25,193 nt of DNA from a virus. The DNA lies in the IMG/VR virus record IMGVR_UViG_3300021375_000149, positions 1 to 25,193 of that record. The stretch is one strand, 5' to 3'. Below, piece after piece: positions 1-8,084 of the stretch (within the stretch, counting starts at the first letter, position 1; each line of letters opens with the position of its first letter). Both the position numbers and the translations under genes were made by a program. The notes below the pieces were generated by a model. The model saw only the letters and a program-made list of their open reading frames with translations, was not told where the DNA came from and did not search any database.

Positions 1-632
1 CAACCCATTTTAGAATGTAGAGATTCATCTCTTACAGACCATTTCATTTGTTGTCCGATACCTTTTAGTAGATTTCTCATTTGGAATGAGTAGAGTACTG
101 CAAATGAAGAGTATAGAGATACTCCTTCAGCGAATGCAGAAAATATTGCTAAACTTCTACCAACTTCTTGTCTTGCTTTTGGATTTGTTGCCAAATCTTC
201 ATGTTTCCATTCAGCGGTAGTTGAAGTTAGGAGTTCAAACTTCTCAGCAACTGCAGGTTCGTGCAGAAATGCTGAGAAGTCATCTAATCCTAAAGTTTCA
301 TTTAGATATGAATATGCAGTAGCATGGATTGTTTCTTGTGAACCGAACATCATAGCCATCTGTTTGATTTCATGTTTCGGAAACCAATCAGTAACCATGT
401 TAGTCCAATAATCAGAAACTGCACATTCAGTTTGAGCAAAACCAAGTAGAATATTCCCCACTAGATTTTTCTCAGCAGGTGTTAATCTTTCATTCCAATC
501 TTTAACATCACCCTGCATTGGGATTTCTGTGTGTAACCAAAATGCCTGTGCTTGCTTTAACCAGCCTTCTGTATAGTAAATTGGATATTCGAATGGTTTG
601 AAAGGAATTCTTTCTTGGAATAGTTTGCTCAT
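1..632 (-). CDS. nrdB: Ribonucleotide reductase class I small subunit (R2), C-terminal part cut by window edge
   Basis: Radical-bearing small subunit of class I ribonucleotide reductase, which with NrdA converts ribonucleotides to deoxyribonucleotides for phage DNA synthesis in the cytoplasm. The first 210 residues are present. The di-iron ligands can all be read: E69 (in QTECAVSDYW), E100 and H103 (in QETIH), E169 (in FAEG), and E203 and H206 (in RDESLH). Y107, four residues after H103, matches the stable tyrosyl radical position, so this is a tyrosyl-radical R2 and not a radical-less variant. Translation starts at ATG 632, ten nucleotides after the stop of the histone-like gene, so the two are probably co-transcribed. 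The rest of the gene, and any nrdA, lie outside the left edge. The identification is secure. Confidence 0.96.
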   Translation of the reverse strand, partial: MSKLFQERIPFKPFEYPIYYTEGWLKQAQAFWLHTEIPMQGDVKDWNERLTPAEKNLVGNILLGFAQTECAVSDYWTNMVTDWFPKHEIKQMAMMFGSQETIHATAYSYLNETLGLDDFSAFLHEPAVAEKFELLTSTTAEWKHEDLATNPKARQEVGRSLAIFSAFAEGVSLYSSFAVLYSFQMRNLLKGIGQQMKWSVRDESLHSKMG

Positions 633-642
633 AGTAACTTAA

Positions 643-813
643 TTATTTTGATTCTTCTACTGAAGCTTTTCTGTAATCTGTTACTAGCTTTTTGATTTCA
701 CCTATTGCTTTTCTTGCTCTTGATTTAGATGCTTTAGTGGTTCCGTTGTGTTCTACTTCAAATTGAGTATATAACTCTTTAATTGATTCGAATAATTCTT
801 GTGAATTTGCCAT
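643..813 (-). CDS. Small histone H1-like (Hc1-type) protein
   Basis: A 56-residue basic protein. An acidic/aromatic N-terminal helix (about residues 4-21, ELFESIKELYTQFEVE) is followed by a lysine/arginine-rich stretch (KASKSRARKAIGEIKKLV, residues 27-44) and the ending DYRKASVEESK. From memory this matches the short histone H1/Hc1-like proteins of Bacteroidota, which share a KAAGTRARKA..EIEKL.KEFRK.S.E pattern. Those proteins are thought to bind and compact DNA. The ATG at 813 is preceded by AAAGGAAA, one of the few purine-rich ribosome-binding-like sites in the window. The next gene downstream is nrdB. In a phage it could coat phage or host DNA, or act on transcription; neither role can be read from the sequence. 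The family assignment rests on pattern recognition without a search. Confidence 0.72.
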   Translation of the reverse strand: MANSQELFESIKELYTQFEVEHNGTTKASKSRARKAIGEIKKLVTDYRKASVEESK

Positions 814-844
814 AAAATTTATTTCCTTTATTTATTAATTTAAT

Positions 845-863
845 CTACCACTTAGTATGGTAG
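845..863 (-). promoter_or_regulatory. Small hairpin in the leader of the histone-like gene
   Basis: Perfect 6-bp inverted repeat, CTACCA (845-850) and TGGTAG (858-863), with a 7-nt loop, in the 171-nt gap between the helicase and histone-like genes. On the minus strand it lies about 32 nt before the histone-like start codon and has no U-run after it, so a leader structure or protein-binding site is likelier than a terminator. The rest of the gap (814-984) is very AT-rich and holds no convincing ORF. A TTTG (901-904) is present upstream but no good matching -7 element. Confidence 0.35.
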
Positions 864-984
864 GTGTTTATAATTATCATATATATTAAAAAACGAAATA
901 CAAATCTGATAATTTTTTTTTAATTTTTTATTTTGTTATACTAACTTAATTTCTTTTCATGGGTGTAATAATTTTTTGATATAC

Positions 985-2352
985 TTACCCCATGTTTTCT
1001 ACATACTTCTTATGTAAAAGTTTCTTGGTTTCCAACTGCCCACTTGCTGCTTCTTTCTGTGCAATCACCCCATCTGGTGATGTTCCATCATACACTTCAA
1101 TGTAACCTGTATTAGTATCCATCTTACAAGGAAATGTGATTCCATCTTGTCCAAATCTGTTTTTCATAACATGAGCTCTTGCAGTATTATTCAATTTATC
1201 TTTTGATTTTCTACTCCAACTCATAATGAAATCTGCATTCATTACTTTTGCATATGAATCTGCAATCTTATCTGCTTCGATAACTTCAGAATCTATTGCT
1301 GAACGATTGGTTTGGGATGCAGTCCAAATTGGAATTTCCAATTCACCACCCATACCACGCAAATCGATATAAACTCCTCCTTGTTCTTGATAAGTAGAGT
1401 CAACAGACTTACTAGAATTGGAGAGAAGTAAATCAGCATAATCTACAATGATAAGGTCGGGCTTGTTACCAAGTGTAGTCATCTTTTCAATGTGTTGTTG
1501 TAACTTTTTTACATTAACACCCTTTGGTGGAAAGTACTTAATAAGTAATTTTCCTTTAAGATTAGTGATTTTACCTTTTACTTCTTCTTGTTTATCTCTT
1601 AAATCTGCTGATGGTATCTGAGTAAATACAGTATCATATCTTGCACCAACATAGTGTTCCGATAATTCCATACTATAATGTACTACACTCAAACCATTTC
1701 GTACAGCCTCTGCACCAAGTGCAGTAAGTATCCAAGTTTTTCCAACACCCGAAGGTGCTACTACTACTCCTAATTCACCTGGTCCTAATCCACCATCCAT
1801 TAAATCATTGATAGGTTCCCATCGAGTTGGAACAGTTGAACGTTTTAAATCTTCCATACGTTCATCATAATCTAAAACATAATCCATACCCAAGTTAGTT
1901 TCGTTACCAACTTTCATTGCAGCATCTACCAAATCTTTGATTCTATCATAAGAACCAGCTTGTAGTAAATCAACTGAACGTAGGATTACTCCTTTAAGAT
2001 TTTGATTTATACAGAAATCCCTAAACTCATTCTTTATATAATCTAAATCTACATTACCAATTTGTGTATGAACGTGCTTCAGTTGGTCAACAACTGTTTT
2101 CTTTAGAATATCATTATCAACTTTTGATAATTCTGATTTGAATACATCAAGTGTAGGCGGTTTTCTGTACTCGTTATGATACTCAAGTATCTCAGATATA
2201 ATCCACTTGTTAGCATCGTTCTCAAAGAACTTAGGAGTGGTTATTTCACCGATTGTATCGAGGAACTTGTTATCAGTAAGAAGTGCAGATACTACTTTTG
2301 ATTGAAATGATTGCCCGTATTTCGATAAGGTATCTACTTTTTGTTCTTGCAT
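985..2352 (-). CDS. 41: Replicative DNA helicase, DnaB/gp41 family
   Basis: Hexameric 5'-3' helicase that unwinds the replication fork on the lagging strand using ATP. The 455 residues match the size of DnaB-type phage helicases such as T4 gp41. An N-terminal helical domain (about 1-165) precedes the RecA-like motor. The motor shows Walker A APSGVGKT at 199-206, the H1a glutamate in SMEL (E229), Walker B IIVDYAD at 301-307, the sensor segment TASQTNR at 344-350, and the arginine-finger region KNRFGQDG at 397-404. The ATG at 2352 lies about 20 nt after the -7 element of its own promoter, so it may be expressed apart from the clamp operon. No primase (gp61-like) gene is next to it and no primase domain is fused. 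Assignment is secure. Confidence 0.95.
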   Translation of the reverse strand: MQEQKVDTLSKYGQSFQSKVVSALLTDNKFLDTIGEITTPKFFENDANKWIISEILEYHNEYRKPPTLDVFKSELSKVDNDILKKTVVDQLKHVHTQIGNVDLDYIKNEFRDFCINQNLKGVILRSVDLLQAGSYDRIKDLVDAAMKVGNETNLGMDYVLDYDERMEDLKRSTVPTRWEPINDLMDGGLGPGELGVVVAPSGVGKTWILTALGAEAVRNGLSVVHYSMELSEHYVGARYDTVFTQIPSADLRDKQEEVKGKITNLKGKLLIKYFPPKGVNVKKLQQHIEKMTTLGNKPDLIIVDYADLLLSNSSKSVDSTYQEQGGVYIDLRGMGGELEIPIWTASQTNRSAIDSEVIEADKIADSYAKVMNADFIMSWSRKSKDKLNNTARAHVMKNRFGQDGITFPCKMDTNTGYIEVYDGTSPDGVIAQKEAASGQLETKKLLHKKYVENMG

Positions 2353-2373
2353 TGACTCTTTTTAAAACTTATG

Positions 2374-2405
2374 TAAAGATACGAAATTTATTTGAATAAT
2401 ACAAA
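2374..2405 (-). promoter_or_regulatory. Bacteroidota-type promoter for the helicase gene
   Basis: -33 TTTG at 2402-2405, a 20-nt spacer, and -7 TATCTTTA at 2374-2381 (7 of 8 to TAnnTTTG). TTCG directly precedes the -7 box, as in the other strong promoters here. The start codon of the helicase gene follows within about 20 nt. Confidence 0.7.
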
Positions 2406-2422
2406 TAATTTCAAACTTTAAT

Positions 2423-3367
2423 TTATAATGCTACTATTTGGATAATACAACTCATAAAAGTTATTTCTTTATCCACTACTAATGCATCTTTGTGTTGAGA
2501 TTCTGATAATATTAAGATTATGTTTGAAGTATTTGAACCTCCATATTCATCTACCTTTTCATATAGATAGGAATATAGTTCAGTAAAATCTTGTATTCTT
2601 GAATCTGCAACTGCTTGTCTGATATTCTTCCATTTATTTGGTTTAGAATCACTTCCCTTAAGAATATCTAAAACTTTTATTTTAATATCAGCATCCATTA
2701 TAGAACTTGTATCAACTTTTAATTCTCCTTTGTTAGAATTTAGTTGACAAGTATTGATAATCTTTCTAATATCAGGATATGAACTATCAATAATAGGTAC
2801 AAGATTAGTAGGCTGGAATTTTATATTTTCTTTACCTAAAATCTGTGAGATTTGTACTGCAACATCTTTTTTAGTTGGTGGTACAATCTGAAACTCTTGT
2901 GTTCTACTTCTAATAGGTGAGATTACTTTCTCAACGTAATTACAAGTTAGGATAAACCTACAATGTTGTGAGAATGTTTCCATTAGATTTCTCAAGATTG
3001 CTTGTGCATTTGGAGTCATGTAATCAAACTCATCGAGTATTACAATCTTCCATTTCTTGAATCCCATTGATGAAGCAAAGTTTTTAACCTTGTTTCTAAC
3101 TGTATCTACATTATTTTCATCAGATGCATTTATGATGATATGGTCACACTCAATTGAATTAACAATAAGTTTTGCTAAGGTTGTTTTTCCAGTACCCGCT
3201 TTACCAAAGAATAAAAGATGAGGAACATCGCTAGTTTCTAAATAACCTGAAACTTTTTCTTTTAAATGTTCATTTCCAACGTACTCTGATAATTTACGAG
3301 GTCTATACTTCTCTACCCATAAACTATTGTTTACATTTTCCTCATGTGTATCTTCGAAAAATGCCAT
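2423..3367 (-). CDS. 44: Clamp-loader ATPase subunit (gp44 / RFC-small-subunit type)
   Basis: AAA+ ATPase that opens the sliding clamp and loads it at primer-template junctions. The 314 residues match T4 gp44 (about 319 aa). The N-terminal LWVEKYRPRKLSEYVG (16-31) is the classic RFC-box start. Walker A is GKAGTGKT (55-62), Walker B LDEFD (111-115), sensor 1 TCN (141-143), and the SRT arginine-finger motif sits at 154-156, equivalent to SRC in RFC. A helical collar domain follows to the C-terminus. It is the last gene of the clamp operon, one nucleotide after the 70-aa gene; the helicase promoter lies just downstream. The gp62-like partner that normally follows gene 44 is not recognisable here. 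Confidence 0.94.
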   Translation of the reverse strand: MAFFEDTHEENVNNSLWVEKYRPRKLSEYVGNEHLKEKVSGYLETSDVPHLLFFGKAGTGKTTLAKLIVNSIECDHIIINASDENNVDTVRNKVKNFASSMGFKKWKIVILDEFDYMTPNAQAILRNLMETFSQHCRFILTCNYVEKVISPIRSRTQEFQIVPPTKKDVAVQISQILGKENIKFQPTNLVPIIDSSYPDIRKIINTCQLNSNKGELKVDTSSIMDADIKIKVLDILKGSDSKPNKWKNIRQAVADSRIQDFTELYSYLYEKVDEYGGSNTSNIILILSESQHKDALVVDKEITFMSCIIQIVAL

Positions 3368-3368
3368 A

Positions 3369-3581
3369 CTAAAATGTTGAATTTTTAACTTCTTTACAAA
3401 AATCAGTTAATTTTTCTAACTTTTCTATCAAAGATTCTTTTTTATTTCTATCAATTTGACCGGAGTTCATTTCTCCTATGATATCTTGTAATGAAGATGC
3501 TACTATTAGTAAACCATCTTCTTTTGAGTTTAAGTAATTATCGGATACTCTAAACTTGTTTGCTATTTCTGTTAAATTCAT
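3369..3581 (-). CDS. Uncharacterised 70-aa protein in the clamp operon
   Basis: No family recognised. The N-terminal part (MNLTEIANKF, followed by SDNYLNSKEDGLLIVASSL) is predicted helical, and the C-terminal half (about 44-67) is a charged helix rich in Lys, Glu and Leu that could form a coiled coil. There is no signal peptide, membrane segment or cysteine pair. It sits between the DruA-like gene (2-nt gap) and the clamp-loader ATPase (1-nt gap), so its product is probably made with the clamp machinery. It is far shorter than T4 gp62 (187 aa), so calling it a clamp-loader small subunit would be a guess. Confidence 0.7.
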   Translation of the reverse strand: MNLTEIANKFRVSDNYLNSKEDGLLIVASSLQDIIGEMNSGQIDRNKKESLIEKLEKLTDFCKEVKNSTF

Positions 3582-3583
3582 AA

Positions 3584-4810
3584 TTATCTACCTACTTCTT
3601 TTAAATATTTGTTTTTACATTCTTCCCAACTCATACCAATAGCATCTATGTAATATAAATGGTCTGGTTTAAGTTTATTATTATCATGTAATTTACTATA
3701 TCTTTTAATTGCTTGTCTTTTCCACCAATTATTGATATAATCAATTCCATCTTCGAATTTCTTTTTTATTTTTAATTCAGATTCTTCAATTTCAGAACGA
3801 AGAAATTCGGGTCCGTTCTCATACATCATAGCGAGATATACACCTCGTTTAAATCCATGATGATATTGTGATTGTTTTATACCACACTCTTTAAATATCT
3901 GTCCAAGAATCTTTTGTTTAATTCCACTAACAGGTCCACTAGCACCTTTGCCAGTTCCCATGGATTTACCATTTCTGATTCTTTCATTAGTAATTGCTTT
4001 AGCATACCACTCAGCTCTATTTTCCTTTAACCATTGGTGCCAAGGGTCATAGAACTTATCATCAGGTTTTAAGGAAATCTTTCCTGCTGATTCACCTAAT
4101 GTTTTGAAATGAGGAATACCATTATATTGAGAATGGATACCATAAAGAGAAGTTGTACCAACCCCTATTAGAGTTTGCCCATACTTTTCTTTCCAATAGT
4201 TTCTAACTTCAGGTAATGTAGTCATCATTGCTGTTAACTTACCTCCTAAGAAATTAAATCCTAATGGTTGTGTACATACAATTGTAGATGCTATTGTGGT
4301 ATGATTTAGTTTACCTTCTTTAAACTTGTTTTCTTTATTCCAACCAATGTAATTATCTCTTACACCCATTGAAGTAACATCAGAAGCTAATGAAACCAAA
4401 CCTAATAGTTTACCACTTGTTTTATCCTTTATGATTAACTTAACATTTCTACCAGGATTTGCAGTCCAACTCATAGTGTGAATCATCTTTCTAAGATAAG
4501 TCCATCGTGTAGAATCAGTAGTACCTGCTTCTACAATCTCAACAATAGGTTCTAACAATTGAATTTCTTTTATTGTTAGTTCCTTATTATTAATATCAGT
4601 TGGTTTCCATTGCATATCATATAAAGCTGCAATTGTAGATTTATCACGAATCATGGAATCTTCTTGCAGCTCAACCCATTTCTTATATAATGTCTGTTCT
4701 TCAACAGTCATTGTCATAAGGTAATCCATATTCTCGATAAGTTTTCGTTTCTCATCTTCAAATATAAATTCTGGCTTGGCTGGTTCTGTTTCCCAAAAAC
4801 TCATCTGCAT
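3584..4810 (-). CDS. DUF4338 / Druantia DruA-like protein
   Basis: The 408-aa protein has a central region (about 120-245) that fits, from memory, the DUF4338 family, to which the Druantia defence protein DruA belongs. It has a strand pair ending in LLGLVSLASDV (135-145), RDNYIGW (151-157), a hydrophobic stretch through TQPLGFNFLGGKL (180-192), then W206..YG211..LIGVGTTSLYG (214-224), and SQYNGIPHFKTLG (227-239). The order IGW / hydrophobic core / W-x-x-x-YG / TxxxG / YxxxPxxKxLG parallels DruA. A charged helical C-terminal region (about 295-408) is not explained. The biochemical role of the family is not established to my knowledge. ATG 4810 overlaps the clamp gene stop by one base (TAATG), suggesting coupled translation; ATG 4804 is an alternative start. 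Its place between clamp and clamp loader suggests a replication-linked function. Confidence 0.55.
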   Translation of the reverse strand: MQMSFWETEPAKPEFIFEDEKRKLIENMDYLMTMTVEEQTLYKKWVELQEDSMIRDKSTIAALYDMQWKPTDINNKELTIKEIQLLEPIVEIVEAGTTDSTRWTYLRKMIHTMSWTANPGRNVKLIIKDKTSGKLLGLVSLASDVTSMGVRDNYIGWNKENKFKEGKLNHTTIASTIVCTQPLGFNFLGGKLTAMMTTLPEVRNYWKEKYGQTLIGVGTTSLYGIHSQYNGIPHFKTLGESAGKISLKPDDKFYDPWHQWLKENRAEWYAKAITNERIRNGKSMGTGKGASGPVSGIKQKILGQIFKECGIKQSQYHHGFKRGVYLAMMYENGPEFLRSEIEESELKIKKKFEDGIDYINNWWKRQAIKRYSKLHDNNKLKPDHLYYIDAIGMSWEECKNKYLKEVGR

Positions 4811-5505
4811 TATTTTATCTCAACTAAGTAATAGTTAGAAGTATAGTCACCATCTGTAAATGATAGATGTGCTAATCCATCCGATGAAATCTGTAATGAT
4901 GATGTATTAGAACCTTTGTTAGCAACTAAGATTGCTTTCAAATATTTAGCTGAAAACTGAATTGGTTCGATATCACCTTCACAAGTACAATCAACTGATA
5001 ATGAAATTCTATTAGAATTAATTGAGGAATAACCTAAAATGATTTCTCCTTTATTATCTTTACAAGTGAATGTAAATGTATCAGCATCTGCTAATGCTCC
5101 TTTAGATTTTATGAATTTATTTACAAACTCATCATTTAAAGTTACCGTTGCGTTGAATTTAGGAAGAGCTTTTAAATCAGGTACCGCTGGGATAACTGAA
5201 GGTGCTGCTAACATATAATTCATTTTAGTTCCCTTATCAGAGAACTTAAGTGCTCCGGTTGCTTCTTCAATATCTATTGAACTATCTAATACACTTAACA
5301 ATCCCTTCAATTGAGTTGTTGTGTAGATACCAAACTCACCATCAGGAAATTCAGCATCTGAAACAGATACATCTCCTAAAAGAGTTTTATCATCAGAAAT
5401 CATTCTAACTGAAAGGTTAGAAGTATCTGATTTTACCATTACTGATTCAACCTCACCACCGAGGTTATAGCGGTTAATGAAACCATCTAATTTTTGTTTT
5501 TCCAT
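4810..5505 (-). CDS. 45: DNA polymerase sliding clamp (gp45-like)
   Basis: Ring-shaped processivity factor that tethers the family B polymerase to DNA; in T4 it also activates late transcription. The 231 residues match T4 gp45 (228 aa). The sequence shows repeated beta-rich segments of the clamp fold, with EFGIYTTTQLKGLLSVL (57-73) resembling the first-domain helix-strand unit of phage clamps, and a C-terminal strand SNYYLVEIK. There are no sharp catalytic motifs in this family, so the call rests on length, segment pattern and position: it is the first gene of an operon that ends with the clamp-loader ATPase, directly after the polymerase gene. It is preceded by a strong promoter (5538-5569), leaving a leader of about 25 nt. 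Confidence 0.88.
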   Translation of the reverse strand: MEKQKLDGFINRYNLGGEVESVMVKSDTSNLSVRMISDDKTLLGDVSVSDAEFPDGEFGIYTTTQLKGLLSVLDSSIDIEEATGALKFSDKGTKMNYMLAAPSVIPAVPDLKALPKFNATVTLNDEFVNKFIKSKGALADADTFTFTCKDNKGEIILGYSSINSNRISLSVDCTCEGDIEPIQFSAKYLKAILVANKGSNTSSLQISSDGLAHLSFTDGDYTSNYYLVEIK

Positions 5506-5537
5506 AATTATTTACTTTTTACGTTTTTAATATTATA

Positions 5538-5569
5538 CAAATATACGAATTATTATTTAAATATCCAAA
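5538..5569 (-). promoter_or_regulatory. Bacteroidota-type promoter for the clamp operon
   Basis: -33 TTTG at 5566-5569, a 20-nt spacer ending in TTCG, and -7 TATATTTG at 5538-5545, a full match to TAnnTTTG. It lies in the short gap between the polymerase stop and the clamp start and should drive the clamp, DruA-like, 70-aa and clamp-loader genes. Confidence 0.75.
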
Positions 5570-8083
5570 TTAAAATGAGAAAAATTTCTCAGCGGTTTTG
5601 GTGTCGGATATTACATCACCCCAACCTATTGCATCATAAAAGTCTTGTAACTTTCCTTTTAATTCCCTTTCGAAAATCTTTTTGTGGTCAATATAAGTGT
5701 TTATAAATTCTTCTATTTCAGGTGGGTCTGAATAACCTGTGAAGGCTAATCCACCCAATCCAAGTGGATTATTTTTTAAATAAACCCACTTTACTTTATC
5801 TCCATTTTTCATTGGTTCATATTTGAAAGGAGTTTTGAAATACTTCAAACAATCATTGTATGCGATTGCTGCCTTAACATGAGCAGGAGTTCCTTTCATT
5901 ACTTCAAACAGATTTCTTTTCTTACCCATATATTTGGAAAGATTTTTAACTGCTGAGTTCTTTGCTATATCTTTATGTGGTAACTTAGCCATCTTATCTT
6001 TAAAATCTACCACAAAATCAGTAATCTCAGTTTCAGATTTACCTCTTAGAATATCAATAAGAACAGTACCCATAGTATCTTGAAATGCTTTTGGGAATGA
6101 TGAACGTTTTACATCCAATCCTTTTACATCTAACTTATCACAAGGTACACCATTATCTGATATAATCCATTGTGCATATCTTTTCTTTGCTACCCACAAT
6201 CCTGCTTTTGCAACATACTCCTTCTTAATCTCTAATCTATGTTTATCAGCATCTACATTTAAAATCTTAGTAGAAAGTATATCGTAGAAACCATTAAGGT
6301 AATCTTGCATCTCTTCTGCAATCACATTTACATAACCTGCTATTGTATCTTGTTCTTCATCTTTCCAATTAGGATATCGTTTATCCATTAAAGGAACTGC
6401 TGAGAAAAATACAGAATCAGTATCGATGTATATATTAGAGTCAGCATCAGGAGTATCAAGCTCCTTGTTGTACTTGATGTTAGCCATATCCGCAGTTGAT
6501 TTAATAACTGTCTGTCCTGTTGTGGTAACAGCAGTAGCATTATCAACATCATAGAACCTAAAGGCAGGAAGGCCAAGCACACCATATAAAGAGTTAAGTA
6601 AAATTTTCTGAACCAACTGACGTTTGTGAAAGAAGGCATATTTTTCTTTGTTTCCTGCATTTCCATGTTTTTTCATTTCATCTTTATACTCAACTCGTTT
6701 TGTAAACCACAAGTCAAGGATACCAGGTATACAACCTACCGTATCTGTTCTATAAAGTACACCATTAGATGCAACTGAGAATTTAGATTGTTCTAAATAT
6801 TTCTTTAAGTTTTCTTTTGATATCGAATCTTCTCCGATATAATAAGTATCAACTTCTCCTTTTACGAACTTTTGAGCATCCCAATCTTGAATCTTACCAA
6901 TCTTTGATTCTGGTGAGATGTTTAGGGTCATAATAATTGATGGATATAGAGATGTTAAATCTAAATCATATATCCAATCATACTTACCAACAATTGGAGC
7001 TTTTACATATGCCCCAATAAACTTTTCTTCGTTATTATCACGAAGTGCTTGCATTCTCTCTTGTCTATCAGCAGGTTTGTTAGGTGCAACTAATCCCTTT
7101 CTTCTTAGATAAGTTAACATTGCTCCTTCAAGATACTTTGATGAGTAAACAAAATCTTCATATGGTACATGACCTGCATGAGTAATACCCCTACATAAAT
7201 CAATATATTGTAGTTTCTTATCCATATCAACTACCAACTCAACATCAACTAAGTTATATTCAATAAACTTATCAATATCATCTCTGAATAATTGGTCTAA
7301 ATTTCCATCATATTCAATCTTACCTCTACCCAATTCTAATTGAGCAATGGTATCTAATCGGTAATTGGGATATTCTGTATATGTAAAGTTTTTAAATAGT
7401 GCTATGTAATCTAAATAAGATACACCTGCCATAAAGTATCTTTTACGATAAGGTGACCAGAAACATTGTCCTATTGGTGATAATCTATTTGCTTGCCTTT
7501 CACCTAATAATCTTTTGATTCTGTTGTATAACATTGGTGTATCAAAGAAATCAATATTCCAACCAGTAACGATTGATGGGTTAATCATTTCATATAATTC
7601 CAAATACTTCATCAACATATCTCGTTCATCTTGAAATGGAAGAACGATTGCTTTATCAGTAGTTTTTTCTTTCATATCACCTTCCTTATCAACCACCAAT
7701 ACCCAATATTGGTTAGTGGCAGAATCATGAAGTGCAATAGAAGTTAATTCATTCTTAGCTTCTTCTGGATTAGGCAATCCACTTAACATCTCACACTCAA
7801 TATCATATGTGAGTATTACATGACCTGTTGATGATTCATCCGAATCTGAATATAAATCTACTAATGCTCTTGTAGTTTCAGGTACATCTGATTCAAATAA
7901 TTCAGGATCATCTTTGGAAAATTTGTAAATCTTTGTTAACTTATCTCCATAGATAGAACGAGCTTCTCCATTAGTTGCCTTTTCATATGCATATCGTGTG
8001 TAAGGGAACGAACTATATCCTCTTTTATCATCCCAAAGATGGATTAAGTTTTTTTCTCGTTGGTAATAAATGTTTTGGTACAA
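5570..8083 (-). CDS. 43: Replicative DNA polymerase, family B (gp43-like), with 3'-5' exonuclease
   Basis: Main replicative polymerase, 837 aa (T4 gp43 is 898). Exonuclease motifs: Exo I YDIECE with D94/E96, Exo II GWNIDFFD (174-181), Exo III YNLVD (276-280). Polymerase motifs: A DLTSLYPS (375-382), B KILLNSLYG (493-501), C YIDTDS (552-557). All catalytic acids are present, so both activities should be intact. The C-terminal peptide KTAEKFFSF resembles the clamp-binding tail of T4-type polymerases. The reading frame begins with TTG at 8083, two nt after the glycosyltransferase stop; the next in-frame ATG (residue 137) would delete Exo I, so TTG is the likely start and may limit synthesis. It is the last gene of the DUF262-HNH operon. 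Confidence 0.96.
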   Translation of the reverse strand: MYQNIYYQREKNLIHLWDDKRGYSSFPYTRYAYEKATNGEARSIYGDKLTKIYKFSKDDPELFESDVPETTRALVDLYSDSDESSTGHVILTYDIECEMLSGLPNPEEAKNELTSIALHDSATNQYWVLVVDKEGDMKEKTTDKAIVLPFQDERDMLMKYLELYEMINPSIVTGWNIDFFDTPMLYNRIKRLLGERQANRLSPIGQCFWSPYRKRYFMAGVSYLDYIALFKNFTYTEYPNYRLDTIAQLELGRGKIEYDGNLDQLFRDDIDKFIEYNLVDVELVVDMDKKLQYIDLCRGITHAGHVPYEDFVYSSKYLEGAMLTYLRRKGLVAPNKPADRQERMQALRDNNEEKFIGAYVKAPIVGKYDWIYDLDLTSLYPSIIMTLNISPESKIGKIQDWDAQKFVKGEVDTYYIGEDSISKENLKKYLEQSKFSVASNGVLYRTDTVGCIPGILDLWFTKRVEYKDEMKKHGNAGNKEKYAFFHKRQLVQKILLNSLYGVLGLPAFRFYDVDNATAVTTTGQTVIKSTADMANIKYNKELDTPDADSNIYIDTDSVFFSAVPLMDKRYPNWKDEEQDTIAGYVNVIAEEMQDYLNGFYDILSTKILNVDADKHRLEIKKEYVAKAGLWVAKKRYAQWIISDNGVPCDKLDVKGLDVKRSSFPKAFQDTMGTVLIDILRGKSETEITDFVVDFKDKMAKLPHKDIAKNSAVKNLSKYMGKKRNLFEVMKGTPAHVKAAIAYNDCLKYFKTPFKYEPMKNGDKVKWVYLKNNPLGLGGLAFTGYSDPPEIEEFINTYIDHKKIFERELKGKLQDFYDAIGWGDVISDTKTAEKFFSF

Positions 8084-8084
8084 A

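Noticed and set aside
6388-6666. 92-aa hydrophobic open frame on the minus strand
   Set aside because: It lies in another frame inside the polymerase gene, over motifs B and C; its membrane-like composition is a frame artefact.
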